From an uncultured Ruminococcus sp. (GTDB lineage Bacteria; Bacillota; Clostridia; Oscillospirales; Ruminococcaceae): 64,000 nucleotides of DNA. Location: positions 43,914 through 107,913 of the forward strand of contig CAMCRP010000003.1 in assembly GCA_945877315.1 (NCBI GenBank). Direction: 5' to 3'. The notes under the pieces are model-generated. The model was not told the origin of the DNA. It was given only the letters and a program-made list of their open reading frames with translations, and did not search any database. Below are positions 28,123 to 39,688 of this stretch, piece after piece. The position numbers and the translations under genes are program-made. Position 1 is the first letter of the stretch; each line of letters starts with the position of its first letter.

Positions 28123-29997
28123 ATGTCTTATTTTATGGGTGAATACGATGTTGCAGTGATCGGCGCAGGTCATGCGGGAGTTGAGGCTGCTTTGGCTTCC
28201 GCAAGGCTCGGTGCAAAAACTGCACTTTTTACTATATCGCTGGATCAGATCGCAAATATGCCCTGCAATCCCTCTATCGGAGGAACAGCAAAGGGTCATT
28301 TGGTACGTGAAATTGACGCTCTCGGCGGTGAAATGGGTAAGGCGGCAGATGCTTGTTTTATCCAAAGTCGAATGCTAAATCTTGGAAAAGGTCCTGCTGT
28401 CCATAGTCTGCGGGCACAGATAGACAGGGTGAAGTATCATAACCATATGAAGAAGGTTTGCGAAGATCAGGAAAATCTTGACATAAAGCAGGCTGAAATA
28501 TGCGAGGTAAAGGCGGAAAATGGACAGGTTACTGCTGTTGTAACAAAGCTGGGAGCTGAATACAAGGTAAAATGTGTAATAATCGCAACAGGTACATACC
28601 TGAACGGTCTTATTCACGTTGGCGATGTTTCCTATGAGAGCGGTCCGGATTCTGCACTGCCTGCAAAGGGTTTGTCCGAGAGTCTTGAAAAGCTGGGGAT
28701 AGAACTTCGTCGCTTTAAGACGGGAACGCCGTCACGTGTTCACAGGAGAAGTGTGAATTTTGATGTTTTGGAACGTCAGGACGGCGATGATTTCATTCAG
28801 CCGTTTTCCTTTGAGTCCGATCGTGACAAAATGGAAAATATTGCATCTTGTTATATTGCTTATACTAATGAGGAAACTCACAAGGTAATCCGAGATAATA
28901 TCCATCGTTCTCCTATGTATTCGGGTAGGATACATGGTGTTGGACCGAGATACTGTCCGTCTATCGAGGACAAAATAGTAAGATTTTCGGACAAACCAAG
29001 GCATCAGCTGTTTATTGAGCCTATGGGATTGGGTACAGATGAATACTATCTTCAGGGAATGTCGTCGTCACTCCCCGAAGATGTTCAGCTTGCCTTTTTG
29101 CGGACTATAAAGGGTTTGGAAAATGTTGAGGTCATGCGCACTGCTTATGCTATCGAGTATGACTGCGTTGACCCTTTGCAGATGAGAAATACTCTGGAAT
29201 TCAAGAAAATCACGGGACTATTCGGTGCTGGACAGTTCAACGGAACATCGGGATATGAGGAAGCCGCCGCACAGGGACTTATCGCCGGTATAAATGCAGC
29301 AAGACGTTCTCAGGGTAAGGAGCTTATTTCTCTTACCAGAATGTCCTCTTATATCGGAACTCTTATAGACGATCTTGTTATCAAAGGTTGTTCAGATCCG
29401 TACCGAATGATGACTTCCAGAAGCGAGTATAGGCTTCTGCTGCGTCAGGATAATGCCGATGAACGTTTAACTCCAATCGGTCACGAGATTGGACTTATTT
29501 CGGACGATAGATATAGTGCATTTCTTCAAAAGGAAGAACTTATCGAAAAAGAAGTCAGCCGTATTCGCAAGGTGACTATCAGTCCGACTGCTGAACTTAA
29601 TGCAATGCTGGAGGAGAAGGGTACATCTGCTATAAAGAGCGGAATAAAGATGGCTGATCTTATCAGGCGTCCACAAATCTCGTATACTGATCTTGCTCCA
29701 TTTGATTCCGAGCGTCCGGAACTGCCTTATGAAGTTTGGGAACAGGCACAGCTGAAAATTGAGTATGAGGGATATATCGACCGTCAGATCATGCAGGCTG
29801 AACAGATGAAAACACTTGAAACAAAGAAGCTCCCTTTGAATTTCGACTACCATGAGATAAGCGGATTGAGTCTTGAAGCATACGAAAAATTAAACAAGAT
29901 ACAGCCTGAGAATATTGGGCAGGCTTCAAGAATTTCCGGTGTGTCACCTGCGGATATTTCGGTGTTGCTTATTTGGCTAGCTGCGCATAAGAATTAA
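28123..29997 (+). CDS. mnmG: tRNA uridine 5-carboxymethylaminomethyl modification enzyme MnmG (GidA)
   Basis: A 624-residue FAD protein, partner of MnmE. The dinucleotide motif VAVIGAGHAGVEAALASARL lies at the N-terminus. NPSIGGTAKGHLVREIDALG and RMLNLGKGPAVHSLRAQID are family signatures. Later come KTGTPSRVHRR, GRIHGVGPRYCPSIEDK and the C-terminal helical domain that binds MnmE. GGAGAA precedes the ATG. Codon choice is more AT-rich than in gyrA and dnaA. Confidence 0.97.
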   Translation: MSYFMGEYDVAVIGAGHAGVEAALASARLGAKTALFTISLDQIANMPCNPSIGGTAKGHLVREIDALGGEMGKAADACFIQSRMLNLGKGPAVHSLRAQIDRVKYHNHMKKVCEDQENLDIKQAEICEVKAENGQVTAVVTKLGAEYKVKCVIIATGTYLNGLIHVGDVSYESGPDSALPAKGLSESLEKLGIELRRFKTGTPSRVHRRSVNFDVLERQDGDDFIQPFSFESDRDKMENIASCYIAYTNEETHKVIRDNIHRSPMYSGRIHGVGPRYCPSIEDKIVRFSDKPRHQLFIEPMGLGTDEYYLQGMSSSLPEDVQLAFLRTIKGLENVEVMRTAYAIEYDCVDPLQMRNTLEFKKITGLFGAGQFNGTSGYEEAAAQGLIAGINAARRSQGKELISLTRMSSYIGTLIDDLVIKGCSDPYRMMTSRSEYRLLLRQDNADERLTPIGHEIGLISDDRYSAFLQKEELIEKEVSRIRKVTISPTAELNAMLEEKGTSAIKSGIKMADLIRRPQISYTDLAPFDSERPELPYEVWEQAQLKIEYEGYIDRQIMQAEQMKTLETKKLPLNFDYHEISGLSLEAYEKLNKIQPENIGQASRISGVSPADISVLLIWLAAHKN

Positions 29998-30089
29998 CTG
30001 ATAATCTTAATAGAATACTGTTAATTATATAATAGAAATTAATTATGATTGGAAATATAAAACAGAAATCTAAATATTTCAAATACTTT

Positions 30090-30139
30090 AATAAATAGAA
30101 ATGATACATTATTTACTGAAAATGTAATTTCTATTTATT
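30090..30139. promoter_or_regulatory. AT-rich inverted repeat upstream of rsmG
   Basis: AATAAATAGAAAT at 30090-30102 pairs with ATTTCTATTTATT at 30127-30139, with an inner TACATT/AATGTA. The hairpin lies 21 bp before the start codon and could affect rsmG expression. It lacks the GC stem of an ordinary terminator. Confidence 0.45.
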
Positions 30140-30160
30140 TAAAATTTAGGAGATGATTAT

Positions 30161-30868
30161 TTGCTTATCGGATTTGAAAAGATGAAAAATGTATTTTCGA
30201 ACAATAATTTAAAACTAACAGAAGAAGCGTACGATAAATTCAATAAATTTACAGACTATCTTGTGGAAAAAAATAAGGTAATGAACCTGACGGGAATAAC
30301 AGATAGTGAGGGCATTAGCGAAAAACATATTCTTGATAGTTTACTGCCAATGACAATGGTCACAATTCCTGAAGGAGCTTCTGTAATAGATGTGGGAACC
30401 GGGGCAGGTTTTCCGGGAGTACCGATGAAGCTTTATCGTGACGACCTTCAAATGACACTTTTGGATAGTCTTGCAAAACGTATTAATTTTCTGAAAGAGG
30501 CTGCTGAAATTACAGGATCTGATTTTACCTGCATACACTCCAGAGCCGAAGACGGAGGACGTGATATTCGCTATAGAGAGAAATTTGATTTTGCAGTCGC
30601 AAGAGCAGTTGCTCCGCTGCCTGTTTTAGCAGAGTATTGCATGCCTTTCGTTAATGTAGGTGGTTATTTTTTAGCTATGAAGGGTCCGAATGAGGATATT
30701 TTTGCGGGGGAGAATGCTATTAAATTATTAGGTGGAAAGATTGAAAATACTGTTGAATATTCTCTTCCGTGTGGAGATAAAAGGATACTTGCAATAATAA
30801 GCAAGGTTTCACCGACATCGGCAAAATATCCTCGAAATGCAGGTCAGATCTCTAAGAAATCACTTTGA
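30161..30868 (+). CDS. rsmG: 16S rRNA (guanine-527-N7)-methyltransferase RsmG (GidB)
   Basis: A 235-residue SAM-dependent methyltransferase acting on 16S rRNA. The motifs are visible: MNLTGITDSEGISEKHILDS, VIDVGTGAGFPGVPMKL (SAM site), LLDSLAKRINFLKE, and RAVAPLPVLAEYCMP. The start is TTG with TAGGAG ten bases before it; an internal ATG seven codons later is an alternative. It follows mnmG, as usual near origins. Confidence 0.94.
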   Translation: MLIGFEKMKNVFSNNNLKLTEEAYDKFNKFTDYLVEKNKVMNLTGITDSEGISEKHILDSLLPMTMVTIPEGASVIDVGTGAGFPGVPMKLYRDDLQMTLLDSLAKRINFLKEAAEITGSDFTCIHSRAEDGGRDIRYREKFDFAVARAVAPLPVLAEYCMPFVNVGGYFLAMKGPNEDIFAGENAIKLLGGKIENTVEYSLPCGDKRILAIISKVSPTSAKYPRNAGQISKKSL

Positions 30869-31057
30869 ACAATTGAGTATATGTATTGTGGAATTGCTGA
30901 TCATGCTGATAATTTTGCTTTTCTTGATGCTTTAGTTACGTGTCCGGATCAGTGTTTCATTGCTTTTGATATTAAAGTGTTAGTTAATCAGTATTTCTGC
31001 AAATTTATTTATTCTGTGGAGTTAGTGTTTTAAGAAAATACTTGTTACTTGGTGTTT

Positions 31058-31143
31058 CCCAGCCTTCGGCGGGGTAAATACTCACCCAGATACGTCGCTT
31101 AGGCAACAAGAAAAGTAGAAATTTATATTTAATCAGCAGTTCC
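31058..31143. repeat. Dispersed repeat shared with 45733-45813
   Basis: The block CCCAGATACGTCGCTTAGGC then AACAAGAAAAGTAGAAAT recurs at 45.7 kb with a few changes. Both are followed by a TTTAATCAGCAGTTCC-like end. The gap 30869-31164 holds otherwise only AT-rich sequence. Confidence 0.6.
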
Positions 31144-31164
31144 TTAAAGTTATGAGGTGAACCA

Positions 31165-31698
31165 ATGGAGCGTTTGCGTCTACATATTCCTGATTTATCG
31201 GAATTATGGTATCGTCAAAAGTTATTGTCTGATCCTGATACAATGTATTTTAATAGGACATCAGATAGCTCCGGTTGTATTGATTTTGCTGAAGATGGGT
31301 TCTCTGATTGGTATAAATATTGGATAAAAGGGTTTCCTATGCGTTATTATGCTTATATTGTTCGTATTTCTGACGGTTCCTTTATCGGTGAGCTTTGGTT
31401 ATATAAAAATGATATAGTAGGTTTTTATGAAGATTATTACAAAATGGGCATAATTATTGAAAATAAATTTAGGCGTGTTGGGTATGGACGTGAAGCACTT
31501 GAGCTCCTTTTAGATGTTGCTTTTTGTGAATTGGGAGCAGCTTCTGTAAATAATTTTTTTGAGAGTTATCGTTCAGAAGCCTTAAAAGTACATCTTAATT
31601 CCGGGTTTAAAGTTGATTCTGTTAAAAATCATATTTGTAATGTTTCGATAACTGCAAGAGAATATTTCAATAATAGAAAATCAAACTGTTCCACGTGA
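31165..31698 (+). CDS. GNAT-family N-acetyltransferase
   Basis: A 177-residue protein. The acetyl-CoA pyrophosphate-binding motif is visible (MGIIIENKFRRVGYGREALE, an RxxGxG/A type), followed by the terminal NNFFESYRSEALKVHLNSGF segment seen in Rim-type GNAT enzymes. The substrate is unknown. Codon use is AT-rich. It lies between rsmG and noc, where no acetyltransferase is usual, so it may be an insertion. Its last codons lie inside parS site 2. Confidence 0.75.
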   Translation: MERLRLHIPDLSELWYRQKLLSDPDTMYFNRTSDSSGCIDFAEDGFSDWYKYWIKGFPMRYYAYIVRISDGSFIGELWLYKNDIVGFYEDYYKMGIIIENKFRRVGYGREALELLLDVAFCELGAASVNNFFESYRSEALKVHLNSGFKVDSVKNHICNVSITAREYFNNRKSNCST

Positions 31699-31702
31699 AA
31701 CA
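31687..31702. promoter_or_regulatory. parS site 2
   Basis: TGTTCCACGTGAAACA, overlapping the last four codons of the acetyltransferase gene. Confidence 0.95.
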
Positions 31703-31773
31703 TTTTTCGACAAGTATATTCCGAAAACTGTTGATTTGATCAATATGTGTTTCGGAATGACAAATATAACAAT

Positions 31774-31807
31774 AAAACGGAGTGATTCGATTGAATTGCT
31801 CCGTTTT
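31774..31807 (+). terminator. Rho-independent terminator
   Basis: AAAACGGAG and ATTC pair with GAAT and CTCCGTTTT around a short loop. The self-complementary A/T ends suggest two-way function. Confidence 0.65.
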
Positions 31808-32089
31808 CTGCATTCAAATTAATTGATAAAAAATATCGCAGTTATCGACAAAAATAGCGCATATCAACACATTATTATATAGAATCTATCAGAATAGTAT
31901 TCAATCTTAATGAGAAGCGTTGTTTTATGTCGAAAATTTTTACTGGAAAAAATTGTATATTTATGATATAATCAACATAGCAAAGAAATCAAAACCAATG
32001 ATACCTATATCATAATAGATAGTACAAGCCTTTGTTTTGATTTTGCAAATTGAAATGTATTTGTATTAAAAAGAGAAAGGAAGTATAAC

Positions 32090-32896
32090 ATGAGTAATTT
32101 CTTCGGTCTGATAGATAAAACAGCAATCAATAAAGTAGTGGAAATACAAACCGATATGATAACGCCGAATCCACATCAGCCAAGAAAAAATTTTGATGAT
32201 GAAGGATTAGTACAGCTGGCATCTAGTATCAAATGTAATGGTATTCTCCAGCCGCTAACGGTCAGAAAGATAGAATTTGGTTATGAGCTTATTGCAGGTG
32301 AACGGCGACTGAGAGCGGCTAAACTTCTTGAAATGCGAACGGTTCCTTGTATTGTTATGAATATCAGTGAGCGAAATTCTGCAGTTATGGCGTTGGTGGA
32401 AAATATTCAGAGAAAGGATCTTAATTTCTTTGATGAGGCCTGCGCTATTGCGAAACTAATAGATTTTTATGGCATGACGCAAGAGGACGCCGCTCTAAAG
32501 CTTGGAAAGTCACAGTCCACTATTGCAAATAAGCTTAGGTTGTTGAAGCTTACAGAATCCGAACGGCGTCAGATAGTAGAGTTGAATCTAACCGAACGTC
32601 ATGCAAGAGCACTTTTAAAGCTTCAATCTCAGGAGGAAAGATTGGATGTTATCGAAAAAATCAGAAAATTCAACTTTAATGTCGAACAGACGGAACGTTA
32701 CATAAATAATATGATCGTCAAGGAGAATGAGCGGGCAAGTATTAGACGGAGAAGTGCTGCTTTTAAAAATGTCAAGTTATTTGTGAATACAATCAATCAC
32801 GCAATTGATATGATGAGGGCTGCAGGTATCAATGCGGATTCCAAAAAAACGCAAAACGAGAATTGTATTGAGTACGTTATCCGAATACCGATCTAA
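32090..32896 (+). CDS. noc: Nucleoid occlusion protein Noc (ParB family)
   Basis: A 268-residue ParB-family CTPase. The N-terminus MSNFFGLIDK resembles the membrane-targeting helix of Noc. The CTP-binding motifs are AGERRLRAAK and VENIQRKDLNF. The DNA-binding helix region reads GKSQSTIANKLRLLKL and TERHARAL. The Gln, Lys, Lys and Arg here are the four residues reported to direct Noc to its own site rather than parS. Noc blocks division over DNA. The order rsmG-noc-soj-spo0J is as in Bacillus. The length and ribosome site (GAAAGGA) are normal. Confidence 0.88.
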   Translation: MSNFFGLIDKTAINKVVEIQTDMITPNPHQPRKNFDDEGLVQLASSIKCNGILQPLTVRKIEFGYELIAGERRLRAAKLLEMRTVPCIVMNISERNSAVMALVENIQRKDLNFFDEACAIAKLIDFYGMTQEDAALKLGKSQSTIANKLRLLKLTESERRQIVELNLTERHARALLKLQSQEERLDVIEKIRKFNFNVEQTERYINNMIVKENERASIRRRSAAFKNVKLFVNTINHAIDMMRAAGINADSKKTQNENCIEYVIRIPI

Positions 32897-32897
32897 T

Positions 32898-32913
32898 TGT
32901 TCCACGTGAAACA
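32898..32913. promoter_or_regulatory. parS site 3
   Basis: TGTTCCACGTGAAACA, starting one base after the noc stop codon and upstream of the soj promoter. Confidence 0.95.
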
Positions 32914-32984
32914 TTCCGGTATGTGCAAAACAACACGAAAAAAAGCTTGAAACTGCACAAATTATAGAAATTTGTCAAAAGCTA

Positions 32985-33012
32985 TTGATTTAATCTGAGA
33001 ATGTGATATAAT
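32985..33012 (+). promoter_or_regulatory. Promoter of soj
   Basis: TTGATT (32985-32990), 16-base spacer, TATAAT (33007-33012), followed by the soj ribosome site about 55 bp later. Confidence 0.6.
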
Positions 33013-33080
33013 ATAAGTATGAGATTTGTCCCGTTTGATGGGCAGAATTTATCAGAACAAGGATACAGCGGAGGTTTAAT

Positions 33081-33878
33081 ATGGCTAAAATTATAGCGAT
33101 TGCCAATCAGAAAGGCGGTGTAGGAAAGTCCACAACCACCGTTAATCTGGCTGCAGTGCTGGGAATCCACGGTAAAAAGGTGCTCTGCATTGATATGGAC
33201 GCACAGGGCAACACAACGACCGGCTTCGGAATCAAAAAGAAGAATGTAAAAGTAACGGTTTATGATGTACTTATCGGCGAAAGACCTATTAAGGATGCAA
33301 TTATCGAAACCGAATTCAAAAATGTGTCTGTTGTGACCTCTTCGTCCTCGCTGGCAGGAGCAGATATTGAATTGGTCGAGCTGGATAACCGCACAAATCG
33401 CCTGAAAATGCAGGTTCTGACCTGTAAGCAGGACTATGACTACATATTATTGGACTGTCCGCCGTCACTCAGTCTGCTCACCCTGAACGCCCTCTGTGCC
33501 TGTGATACTGTTCTGATACCGCTTCAATGTGAATTCTACTCGCTGGAAGGTCTGTCGCAGCTGATAGAAACCATAAGGTTGGTAAGGCAGCGTTATAATC
33601 CCACCATAGACATTGAAGGAATACTTTTCACCATGTACGACAGCAGACTTAATCTCACTGCTCAGGTAGTCAGAGAGGTCAAAAAGCATTTTCCCGAAAA
33701 GGTGTTCAAGACCTGCATACCGAGAAATGTGCGTATTTCCGAGGCTCCCAGCTTTGGAAAGCCTGTTTGCTATTACGACAAGGCGTCAAAGGGTGCGGAG
33801 TATTACGAAAAGCTGTGTCTTGAGGTTTTGGCAAGGGAAAATGTTACCAGAAAGAAGAAAACGCCTGCAAAGGTATAA
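33081..33878 (+). CDS. soj: Chromosome partitioning ATPase Soj (ParA)
   Basis: A 265-residue ParA ATPase that works with Spo0J in origin segregation and, in Bacillus, regulates DnaA. The deviant Walker A is ANQKGGVGKSTTTVNLA, A' is CIDMDAQGNTT, Walker B is LLDCPPSLSLL, and the C-terminal VRISEAPSFGKPV is typical of chromosomal Soj. GGAGG precedes the ATG. It is clearly distinct from the orphan ParA at 6717-7472. Confidence 0.95.
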   Translation: MAKIIAIANQKGGVGKSTTTVNLAAVLGIHGKKVLCIDMDAQGNTTTGFGIKKKNVKVTVYDVLIGERPIKDAIIETEFKNVSVVTSSSSLAGADIELVELDNRTNRLKMQVLTCKQDYDYILLDCPPSLSLLTLNALCACDTVLIPLQCEFYSLEGLSQLIETIRLVRQRYNPTIDIEGILFTMYDSRLNLTAQVVREVKKHFPEKVFKTCIPRNVRISEAPSFGKPVCYYDKASKGAEYYEKLCLEVLARENVTRKKKTPAKV

Positions 33879-34070
33879 TTTATATGAGATTTTACTTTGT
33901 GATTTCTCGAAAATAGCGGCTTTTGGGTCAGTTAGGCGTTAAATAAAACTCGGTTTACACGCCCTCGGGGATAGTATAAGGAGCAGCCTTTGCTTCCCGT
34001 CTGACAGTTTGTGTTATAATTCACCGGAAAGGAGAATGTTTCCGTAAAAATACGGGAACATAAGGATAAA

Positions 34071-34955
34071 ATGGCAAAAAAGCAAGTGCTGGGAATGGGT
34101 CTGGATGCCCTTCTCGACGACAATTCCATAGACTCAAAGAACGCTCAAAGCGCAAGAATATCTGAAATTGAGCCTAATAAGAACCAGCCAAGACGAAGCT
34201 TTGACGAAGCGTCCATACAGGCTCTTGCGGATTCCATACGCCAGCACGGGCTTATACAGCCTATTTTGGTGCGTCCGCTGGAAAGCGGAGGTTACCAGAT
34301 AGTAGCTGGAGAACGCCGCTGGAGAGCCTGCAGAATGCTGGGGCTCAGCGAAGTTCCCATAATCGTCCGTGACTTAAACGACCTGGAAACCATGCAGATT
34401 GCCCTTATTGAGAATCTGCAGCGAGAAAACCTGAACCCCATTGAAGAAGCGCAGGGCTATAAGGACCTTATCGAACGTTTCAGTATGACACAGGACCAGG
34501 TGGCAAAGGTGGTTGGAAAGTCCAGAACAGCCGTAACAAACGCCCTCAGACTGCTCAATCTCCCCGCAGAAGTGCAGCAGATGGTCACAGATGGCGACAT
34601 TACCGCAGGCCATGCAAAGGTCATATGCGGTCTGAATGATAGGGAAATGCAGCTGAACTTTGCTGCAAAGGCAATGAACGGAATGTCCGTAAGAGCACTG
34701 GAGAAGCTTGCACAGGGCAAAAATGACATTCCCGCAAAGCACGAACGTCCCGTAAATATTGACGTTGACCCCGCCGATGATCCGCAGTTTTTCGATGGAA
34801 ATGACAGCTTTTACACGGAAATGGAGCTTAGTTTGACAAATCTGCTGGGAAGAAAGGTAACTATCGATACAAAAAACGGCAGTGGAAAGCTCTGCTTCGA
34901 GTTCTACGGCAAGGACGACCTTACCGAGCTTGTGCATAAGCTGACAGAAGAATAA
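34071..34955 (+). CDS. spo0J: Chromosome partitioning protein Spo0J (ParB)
   Basis: A 294-residue ParB CTPase clamp that loads at parS. The N-terminus LGMGLDALLDD matches the Soj-activating segment. AGERRWRACR and ENLQRENLNPIEEAQGY are the CTP and clamp motifs. The helix-turn-helix region reads GKSRTAVTNALRLLNL and TAGHAKVI, with Arg and Gly at the parS-type positions rather than the Noc set. The C-terminal dimer domain ends KLCFEFYGKDDL. Three parS sites lie within 6.2 kb upstream. Confidence 0.95.
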   Translation: MAKKQVLGMGLDALLDDNSIDSKNAQSARISEIEPNKNQPRRSFDEASIQALADSIRQHGLIQPILVRPLESGGYQIVAGERRWRACRMLGLSEVPIIVRDLNDLETMQIALIENLQRENLNPIEEAQGYKDLIERFSMTQDQVAKVVGKSRTAVTNALRLLNLPAEVQQMVTDGDITAGHAKVICGLNDREMQLNFAAKAMNGMSVRALEKLAQGKNDIPAKHERPVNIDVDPADDPQFFDGNDSFYTEMELSLTNLLGRKVTIDTKNGSGKLCFEFYGKDDLTELVHKLTEE

Positions 34956-35049
34956 AACCTATACATACACAAAAGCACCCTGTTTTCGGGCAAAAACAGT
35001 CCCGAAAGCGGGGTTAAATCATATACTGTCGCAGTAAGGAGTGCTTGTG

Positions 35050-35118
35050 ATGAAGAAAAAGCTGTTTAGTATAACAAATCAACAAATACAGAAAAAAGTG
35101 TTGAAAACGCCTTGTTGA
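35050..35118 (+). CDS. Very small ORF, uncertain
   Basis: A 22-codon frame MKKKLFSITNQQIQKKVLKT plus PC, with AAGGAG nine bases upstream. The sequence before it (34970-35045) can fold (TTTCGGG with CCCGAAA, and AAGCAC with GTGCTT). It may be a leader peptide or chance; the stop lies 91 bp before the thioesterase gene. I see no other support. Confidence 0.2.
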   Translation: MKKKLFSITNQQIQKKVLKTPC

Positions 35119-35209
35119 TACAATACTAATTGTTATATCTATCAAAAAAATACTATATGTATTTAAAAATAAACAGAAATTACCAATTTATAAGAAAGGA
35201 AAATGTAAA

Positions 35210-35989
35210 ATGAGCGAGTATAAAGCAGTTTCAAGCTTCGATTACAACGTGCAGTTTTTCGACTGCGACTATAAGGGAAGAATGAAAATGTCTGCAATTT
35301 TGCGGATATGCGCCGAGGTAGCAGGGTATGACTATACCGAAAAGGGCTTTTCGCACGAGGTTTTGTGGGATATGAATATGGTTTTCCTCACGTCCCGAGC
35401 GTCGGTGCATATCAACAGCTATCCAACTTCTAAGCAAAAGCTGACGGTTTCAACATGGGAATGTGGAAAAAAAGGCGCAATGTTCCTGCGAGGAATATAC
35501 TTTAAGGATAAAACAACAGGAAATATACTGATAGAAGCACTTACAGGTTGGCTTTTGGTTGACCCGAACACCCGACGCATCTATCGTCCCGGACAATTCG
35601 GCTACGATATGCCACAGGTCACCGACAGACAGCTGAAAGCCTTGCCCATAGCCAAGATCGCCGCTGAGGACGCTTTAAGGGCAGGAGAATGGACAGCCCA
35701 CAACACCGACATAGATGCCAACGGACACGTCTACAACGCCGTGTACGCCGACATAGCATCTGATATAATGTCCCCCGAGGAGTTTGAAGCAGATATCAGC
35801 GATATGCGGATAAATTTTGTCAGCGAGGTAAAGAACGGGGAGAAAATAGAATTGTTCCGCTCGAACGGAGAAAATTCCACCGTAATAATCGGAAAATCGG
35901 GAGAAAAGACCTGCTTCGAGTACGAGATAATCAACAATCAGTATAATACATTATCAGATATACAAGAAGCAGATAAATATCTTGAATAA
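35210..35989 (+). CDS. Acyl-ACP thioesterase
   Basis: A 259-residue double hot-dog protein of the bacterial FatA/FatB-like family (acyl-ACP thioesterase). It starts with FDYNVQFFDCDYKGRMKMSA and has a first hot-dog half ending near WECGKKGAMFLRGIYFKD. The second half contains THNTDIDANGHVYNAVYADI, whose Asn/His positions match the catalytic region. Such enzymes release free fatty acids from acyl carrier protein. The ribosome site AAAGGA is near. It stands alone between spo0J and guaB. Confidence 0.85.
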   Translation: MSEYKAVSSFDYNVQFFDCDYKGRMKMSAILRICAEVAGYDYTEKGFSHEVLWDMNMVFLTSRASVHINSYPTSKQKLTVSTWECGKKGAMFLRGIYFKDKTTGNILIEALTGWLLVDPNTRRIYRPGQFGYDMPQVTDRQLKALPIAKIAAEDALRAGEWTAHNTDIDANGHVYNAVYADIASDIMSPEEFEADISDMRINFVSEVKNGEKIELFRSNGENSTVIIGKSGEKTCFEYEIINNQYNTLSDIQEADKYLE

Positions 35990-36102
35990 ATAATATATTT
36001 CAGTTTTAAATAAACAGAAATATTACATATTTGTGAATTTAACTTGCAAAAAACAGCAGTTTCGCATATAAAACTTTGTCCATAAAATTCATATAAAAAT
36101 CA

Positions 36103-37642
<1,540 letters not shown>

Positions 37643-37657
37643 TAATTGCATAAAATA

Positions 37658-37692
37658 TCGCCGCCTCGGACTAAGTTCGGGGCGGCTTTTTA
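37658..37692 (+). terminator. Rho-independent terminator of guaB
   Basis: GCCGCCTCGGAC pairs with GTTCGGGGCGGC around CTAA-type loop bases, then TTTTTAC. Confidence 0.8.
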
Positions 37693-37739
37693 CATACTTC
37701 TGTTTTTTATATCCAATTTTATAGTATTTCTATTTATAT

Positions 37740-38388
<649 letters not shown>

Positions 38389-38399
38389 AAGCTCACTGG

Positions 38400-39688
38400 C
38401 ATTGCTCTCCCAAAAGGTTTCAACTTTGTATTTCGTAAATAATTCTGTTTGGGCGTTTGACAGAACACATGGAAGAATTGTTCGTCTTAAACGTTTGAGA
38501 TTGTTAGATACTATAAGTAATAACTTTAGTAATTATACAGATAGGAAAGATAAATAATACAATTTGTAGTAACAATCATAAGATTTACTTATAGTTTCAA
38601 CATTACCACCATTATACCCAAAGTTTTCACGCTGAAATGCCAAGTTTTCAACTCAACTTTCAAGATAGTGTTGAAAACTTTTGGTATAAGCCGCAGCGGA
38701 TATTACGAAAAAGCCGTTTCGTTGATTTACGAATAGTATTATAAATAAATATAGTTACTAATAGTTGTAAGACAAAATACTCTTTATTTCGCAGCTGTTG
38801 AATTAACAGTTACCCTTTTAAGTTTCAACAATCAGATGGTTGAAACTGTTGAAACGTATTAACGTAAGCAAATGGAAGATCTGCAAACCGCCTGATATAG
38901 GCATTTTCTGCGGCAAATATCGCCGTAAAAACACTTGTTTCGACGGAAAATCAATGTTTTTTCTTCAACAATAGTGGTGTATAAATCACCAAAAAATATA
39001 CAAATCGGATAATTATTCCTATCTGTAAACGGGTTTCAACTTGACTTTCAACATTTTACGTTAATTTGTTGAAAGTCAAGTTGAAATAACATTTCATTCC
39101 AACTACAAATAGTATATTTCGTAGACTGAAATACAAATAGCATTACTAAAACAAAATAATATAATACAACTAGTATTGTGCTTTTATAATATACTAATAG
39201 TATCATACAATGAGAACCCTGAAAAATACCTTTCAAGTGGCTGCTACCGCAGCAGTTAAAGAAGAAACGTCGATTTAATCCGCAACTCTCTTGCATACTA
39301 TTATAAAGTGTGTTATACTATTATTAATGAACGGTTTGGTGTAATACTTGTCCGATAATTCCGGTGTTTTTTGCCGAAGGGAAGCGGAACTGTTTTGCTG
39401 CTTTTTTATACGACAAGTTTATAACGTTTCTCTCGATCAATACGATACTATAAGTATAGTTAAATGAAACAGTACAATTTGTATTATACCAATGGAACTA
39501 TAATTATTGTATATTACTATTTGTAGATATATATTGTGTAAAACTATAACCAAGACTCGAATAATAGGTCTACTCGCCAAAAAGAGCTGAAGCTTCTCGG
39601 ATTAGCTCATAGTGAAGCAGGTACGTAAAAATATACAAATAGTGATATTTATAAGTATAATACAAATTGTAATGGGCTTATGGGAAAA
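38400..39688. other. Gene-free stretch carrying origin-type motifs
   Basis: Nearly 1.3 kb without a credible gene. Between 38645 and 39087 there are at least nine TGTTGAAAA-like boxes (38645, 38669, 38822, 38847, 38961, 39032, 39045, 39067, 39079), the same motif as in the dnaA-dnaN gap. TACAAATAGTA-type sites occur from 38551 to 39672, and the 17-mer TACGAATAGTATTATAA lies at 38728-38744. It could be a DnaA-binding or titration locus or part of a split origin; this is inference. Confidence 0.5.
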
